A stretch of DNA of 64,000 bases from NCBI GenBank assembly GCA_965221845.1, contig OZ244919.1:4041313-4105312 (forward strand), written 5' to 3'. How positions within the stretch are numbered: position 1 is the first letter of the stretch; each line of letters starts with the position of its first letter. The stretch is from JAJEFO01 sp965221845 (GTDB lineage Bacteria; Pseudomonadota; Alphaproteobacteria; Rhodobacterales; Rhodobacteraceae). Positions 61,501 through 64,000 of the stretch are shown here, one piece after another. The notes beneath the pieces were generated by a model. The model was not told where the DNA came from. It ran no database searches and saw only the letters and a program-made list of their open reading frames with translations. The translations under genes were made by a program, and so were the position numbers.

Positions 61501-64000
61501 CCACCGTCACGACCACGTCGGCGCGGTCGTCCCCGGGCGTCACTTCCAGCGTGTAGCTTTTCCCGCTGCCCGCGAACGCCCCCTTCGCGCCCCCGGTCAC
61601 CGTCACGTCGGCGGTCTGGAACCCGGTCACCGGCTCCGAGAAGGTGAAGGCCGCCGTGAAGGGCGTCCGGCCGCTGATCCTCTCCGGCACCCCGGTGACC
61701 GTCAGCGTCGGCCTGTCGTCGACCGTCACGGACGTGCCGGCGACCGTCACCCCGGCCAGCGTGCCCCCTATGGAGACGGTCTCGTCGCCCTCGGCGACGC
61801 CGTCGTCGGCGGGGGTGAGCGTGAACGAGGCGCTGCCGCCGGCCGCGCCCGCCGCGATGGCGATGCCGAAGTCCGCGACCGCCGCGTAGTCCGTGCCCTC
61901 CGTCGCGCTGTCGCCGCTGCCGCTGCCGCCGACGCTGACCGTCACCGTCTGCTCGGCCGCGAAGCGCGTCGCCCCGTTCACCGTGGCGGTCACGGTGACC
62001 GTGGTCCCGCCGGCGCCCTCGCCGACGGTGGTCGGCTCCGCCGAGAGCGTGATGCCGCCCGGCGCGTCGTCGTCGTCGGTGATCGTGCCGGTGCCGTCGA
62101 GGGCGGTACCGCCGCCGTCGAGGGTGGCGCCCGCGGGCGACGACAGGCGCAGGACCACCGTCTCGTCGTCCTCGTCGGTCGTGTCGCCGCTGACGGCGAC
62201 GGCGACGGTCTGGCGGGTCGCGCCCGGCGCGAAGGTCAGCGTGCCGGCGGTGACGGCGGCGTAGTCTTCGCCTGGGGCCGCGGTGCCGGTGCCGGCGTCG
62301 GCGTAGGCGACCGTGACCGTCCTACCGCTCGCCGCCGAGAGCCCGACGGCGAAGGTCAGCGTCGCCGTGCCGGCGTCGCCCTCGGCGACGCGTGGGGCGT
62401 CGATCGACAGCACCGGCGGGGCGTCGTCGTCGGTGACGGTGAGCGTCACGGCGGCCGGGGCGGCGACGCCGTTGCCGCCGCTGGCGGCGGCCGAGACGCT
62501 CACGCCCAGGTCGGCGGCGTCCACGTCGTTGTCGACCGCCGTCAGCGTCACCGCGCCCGCGCTCGCGGTCGCCCCGGCGGCGAAGGTCAGGACCTTGTTG
62601 TCGCTCACCGTCACCCCCGGCCCCGCCGAGACCGTCAGCGTCACCGCCTCGCTGGTCGCGCCCGACAGCGTCGCCGTCACCGTGCTCGCGTTGGTCGCCC
62701 CGCTCTCGTCGATCGTCGCGGGGTCCAGCACCAGCGTCGCGGTGGGCGTCGCGTCGTCGTCGGTGATGGTGCCGACGGCCGATGCGCGGGAGATGGCGAC
62801 GCCGTCGCTCGGGCTGGCGAGCGTCACCGCGAAGGTCTCGTCGGGCTCGTCGAGCGGGTCCTCGGCCGTGGCCACGTTGAAGGTCGCGGTGGCGTCGCCG
62901 GCCTGGAAGCTGAGCGTCCGCGCCGTCGTCCGCGCCGTGTAGTCGGTGCCGGCGGTCGCCCGGGCCGCGCCCTCGCTGGCGTCGTCGCCGGTGGTCCACT
63001 GCACCGAGGCGGGCCCGGCGGTGTCGCCCGTCCGGGTCACCGTGAAGGCGACGGCGTCGCCCTCCGTGGCGCTGGCGTCGGCAACCGACAGCAGCGCCGC
63101 GGCGCCGGTGATGGTGCCCGTGGCGGTGGCGTCGGCGATGGTGGCGCCGCCCGGGTTCGAGAGCGTCACGGTGAAGGTCTCGTCGAGCTCGGCGACCGAG
63201 TCCGCGATGGTGGTCACGGTGAAGTCCTTGCTCGTGTCGCCGGCGGCGAAGGTCAGCGTCACGGTCCTGTGCGTGTAGTCCTCGGGATCGGTGGCGGTGC
63301 CCTCGGACGTGGTCGCGGTCACCGTGACGGTCGCCGCGCTCGGCGTCGACAGCGTCACCGTGAAGGTCGCCGTGCCGCCCTCCGCCGCGCTGGCGTCGGC
63401 GACGGACAGCGTCGCCGTGTCGTCGTCGGTGATGGTGCCGTTGGCGGTGCCGGCGCCCTCGGCGGTGGAGACGGTGGCGTTCGTGGGCTCGCCCAGGGTG
63501 ACGGTGACCGTCTCGTTGCCCTCGTCGATCGTGTCGCCCTTGACGGGGATGGTGATGGTGCCGGTCGTGCCGCCGGCGGCGACGGTCACCGACTTGGTCG
63601 CCGGATCGGCGTAGTCCTCGTCCGCCGTCGCGGTGCCGGTGAGCGTGTAGGGCACCGTCACCGCCTTGCCGCTGGCCGCCGACAGCGTCACCGTGAAGGT
63701 CATGTCGGTGGTGGCGGCGGTGTCGTCGCCCTCGGTCACGTCGTCCGCGTCGGCCACCGAGACCGTCGGCGGGCCGTCGTCGTCGGTGACGGTGACGTCG
63801 AGGGGGTCGGCCGTGACCGTGCCGTAGTCCGTGCCCTCGCCGGCGGCCGTCACCCTGTGGGTGATGCGCACCGTGCGCTTTTCGGCCGGATTGTCGATGG
63901 CGTCGGGGACGGCGGTGACGGTGACCGTCTTCTGCACGTTCCAGTCGGTGGTGGTGAAGGTCAGGCTGGCGGGCGAGACGGTGGCGGCCTTCGTGTCGGC
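58559..64000 (-). CDS. Giant Calx-beta repeat autotransporter (partial, 5' end beyond window)
   Basis: At least 1813 residues, open to the window edge (DTKAATVSPASLTFTTTDWN is read upstream of 63937). The passenger has many Calx-beta-type domains, each with an E-G start (VADASATEGDAVAFTVT), a D-Y-T block and DEPDETF or similar, probably binding calcium. Near residue 1180 the repeats give way to an Ala-rich region with WTHANRGWERWIPVAEELGRLEKDGHLRNPYAGL, then one more Calx-beta unit. The last about 400 residues form a beta-barrel: TTAFWGRAARGGFDGG, TTVLLGADRARGRWLAGVALARS and a C-terminus ending VGAGVAWRW with terminal aromatic. Likely an outer-membrane adhesin. Strong GC skew to G/C codons and repeats produce long antisense readings that are not genes. 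Confidence 0.9.
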   Translation of the reverse strand, partial: ADTKAATVSPASLTFTTTDWNVQKTVTVTAVPDAIDNPAEKRTVRITHRVTAAGEGTDYGTVTADPLDVTVTDDDGPPTVSVADADDVTEGDDTAATTDMTFTVTLSAASGKAVTVPYTLTGTATADEDYADPATKSVTVAAGGTTGTITIPVKGDTIDEGNETVTVTLGEPTNATVSTAEGAGTANGTITDDDTATLSVADASAAEGGTATFTVTLSTPSAATVTVTATTSEGTATDPEDYTHRTVTLTFAAGDTSKDFTVTTIADSVAELDETFTVTLSNPGGATIADATATGTITGAAALLSVADASATEGDAVAFTVTRTGDTAGPASVQWTTGDDASEGAARATAGTDYTARTTARTLSFQAGDATATFNVATAEDPLDEPDETFAVTLASPSDGVAISRASAVGTITDDDATPTATLVLDPATIDESGATNASTVTATLSGATSEAVTLTVSAGPGVTVSDNKVLTFAAGATASAGAVTLTAVDNDVDAADLGVSVSAAASGGNGVAAPAAVTLTVTDDDAPPVLSIDAPRVAEGDAGTATLTFAVGLSAASGRTVTVAYADAGTGTAAPGEDYAAVTAGTLTFAPGATRQTVAVAVSGDTTDEDDETVVLRLSSPAGATLDGGGTALDGTGTITDDDDAPGGITLSAEPTTVGEGAGGTTVTVTATVNGATRFAAEQTVTVSVGGSGSGDSATEGTDYAAVADFGIAIAAGAAGGSASFTLTPADDGVAEGDETVSIGGTLAGVTVAGTSVTVDDRPTLTVTGVPERISGRTPFTAAFTFSEPVTGFQTADVTVTGGAKGAFAGSGKSYTLEVTPGDDRADVVVTVAADAARDGANNTVPAGAVSATAAWGAVLSIGDARGPEGSFLVFPVRLSQASPDPVEVKWRTVRGEAWGVLVPQPDGSTWDGRDYDSGSGTLRFAPLETEKAVRVWANPDDGADDPGETFFVDIHDPVGAELAEPGNAYRLPLTPEVTARVDGNTSRAVGTITGEMPAPLDVSVGLRHGTVTEGGSAIVRVTAAAPYGAHRPVRIPLACGAEGDTAEPEDYDCPTGVTIHPGEAHAQAAVTISQDDDAEDEAFTVSLGAPEDVGGAAMFVPVAPASAALAVLDDDAPGTPGAEPPPGVDQELLAKVRTYAAEDFNGPEHVKRWRRVLHALTGGAEGEAPPMTAAEAWTHANRGWERWIPVAEELGRLEKDGHLRNPYAGLTASVADATAREGEEDLWFEITLSRPAPGPVTVRATTEPGTARSPGDYQRIDVPVRFETGERLRRLPVVVHDDGIDEGSETMELVLSRPAPAGMTLARARATGTIVNADPLPAAWLARFGRTVAQQALEGVAGRVAAPRTPGLEATLAGRAPGAGRAGGDAGEAEAGDAGEAGRWAECAAAALAREVAADGAEDPFGEPPGCAEGETRAVGEDEALLGTAFTLTSAPDGLGGTTAFWGRAARGGFDGGERDGGTAVALDGTVTTVLLGADRARGRWLAGVALARSRGAGAYRGADGAGAGGTLEASLTAAIPYGAWRASERLALWGALGRGTGAVTLATSAGEALSADTDWAMAAAGLRGDLRGVPADGPALALTSDALWARTSSERVRGLAASDSAVTRLRLGLEGGWTVALEGGATLAPRLEAGARHDGGDAETGFGIELGGGLAWRDPASGLSLDLSGRALAAHEAGGFRDWGLALDLAWDPAPETERGWSARLSRSHGGTASGGVAALLEPEALPEPGDGGGGTWRAEAAHGVGLGRGMVGGPYARASGTPGDGAEVRAGYRIGPDTADAADATLDLWAGPATAEGGRAVGAGVAWRW

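Noticed and set aside
61893..63614. Repeated DNA in the autotransporter considered as a CRISPR-like or tandem array
   Set aside because: The periodicity follows Calx-beta domain boundaries and codons, not a fixed repeat-spacer length.

Overview
High-GC (roughly 67-70%) chromosome segment of an alphaproteobacterium. Evidence is seen on both sides of the window: a permuted two-piece tmRNA gene with a short ANDN-type tag next to an alpha-type sspB, a tatABC operon followed by a DUF815 ATPase, fabD-fabG-acpP-fabF-mltG, ftsB-pdhA-pdhB-pdhC with a lipoyl domain on E1-beta, and an aerobic (cobG/cobF/cobN) cobalamin route. The gene order looks closest to Rhodobacterales-like bacteria, but that placement is from memory, not from a search. 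Many decayed insertion sequences and pseudogenes suggest a host-associated or recently bottlenecked lineage.

Layout. 1-800: decayed phage-type integrase and a 141-bp MITE-like element. 958-9657: core block with an SDR oxidoreductase, an ABC ATPase, tatABC, a DUF815 ATPase, sspB, ssrA (tmRNA), acuI, fabD and fabG. 9658-16733: an accessory insertion between fabG and acpP, holding IS21 remnants, a DDE insertion sequence with 30-bp inverted repeats that itself carries an IS5 copy, an ISKra4 remnant, and an AbiEi/AbiEii type IV toxin-antitoxin pair preceded by two long palindromes (the toxin gene is frameshifted). 16869-25109: core again (acpP, fabF, mltG, cysE, then pdhC, pdhB, pdhA and ftsB on the minus strand). 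25430-33130: accessory island with a lone type I-E-like CRISPR repeat, primase remnant, a frameshifted secreted-protein gene with a poly-C tract, an IS5-type element, relBE, a 345-bp direct repeat and a pRiA4b ORF-3-like gene.

33139-56804 is the cobalamin cluster: a cobalamin riboswitch, a DUF1636 protein, cobW, cobN, cobG, cobH, cobI, cobJ, cobK (opposite strand), cobL, then an 8-kb island of decayed transposons and accessory genes, then a HEAT-like protein coupled to cobM, a 17-kDa-type lipoprotein, cobB, cobA and cobF. Together these genes carry uroporphyrinogen III to cobyrinate a,c-diamide and provide the large subunit of cobaltochelatase. cobS, cobT and the nucleotide-loop genes are not in the window. 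cobE is not recognisable either, and the island sits where the cluster is broken. 56936-58431 holds a second IS5 copy inserted beside an ISKra4 fragment. 58559 to the window edge is the 3' part of a very large Calx-beta repeat autotransporter on the minus strand.

Nearly all frameshifts lie in accessory genes, while the core biosynthetic genes are uninterrupted. This argues for real decay rather than general sequencing error, although several of the frameshifts sit on homopolymer runs.
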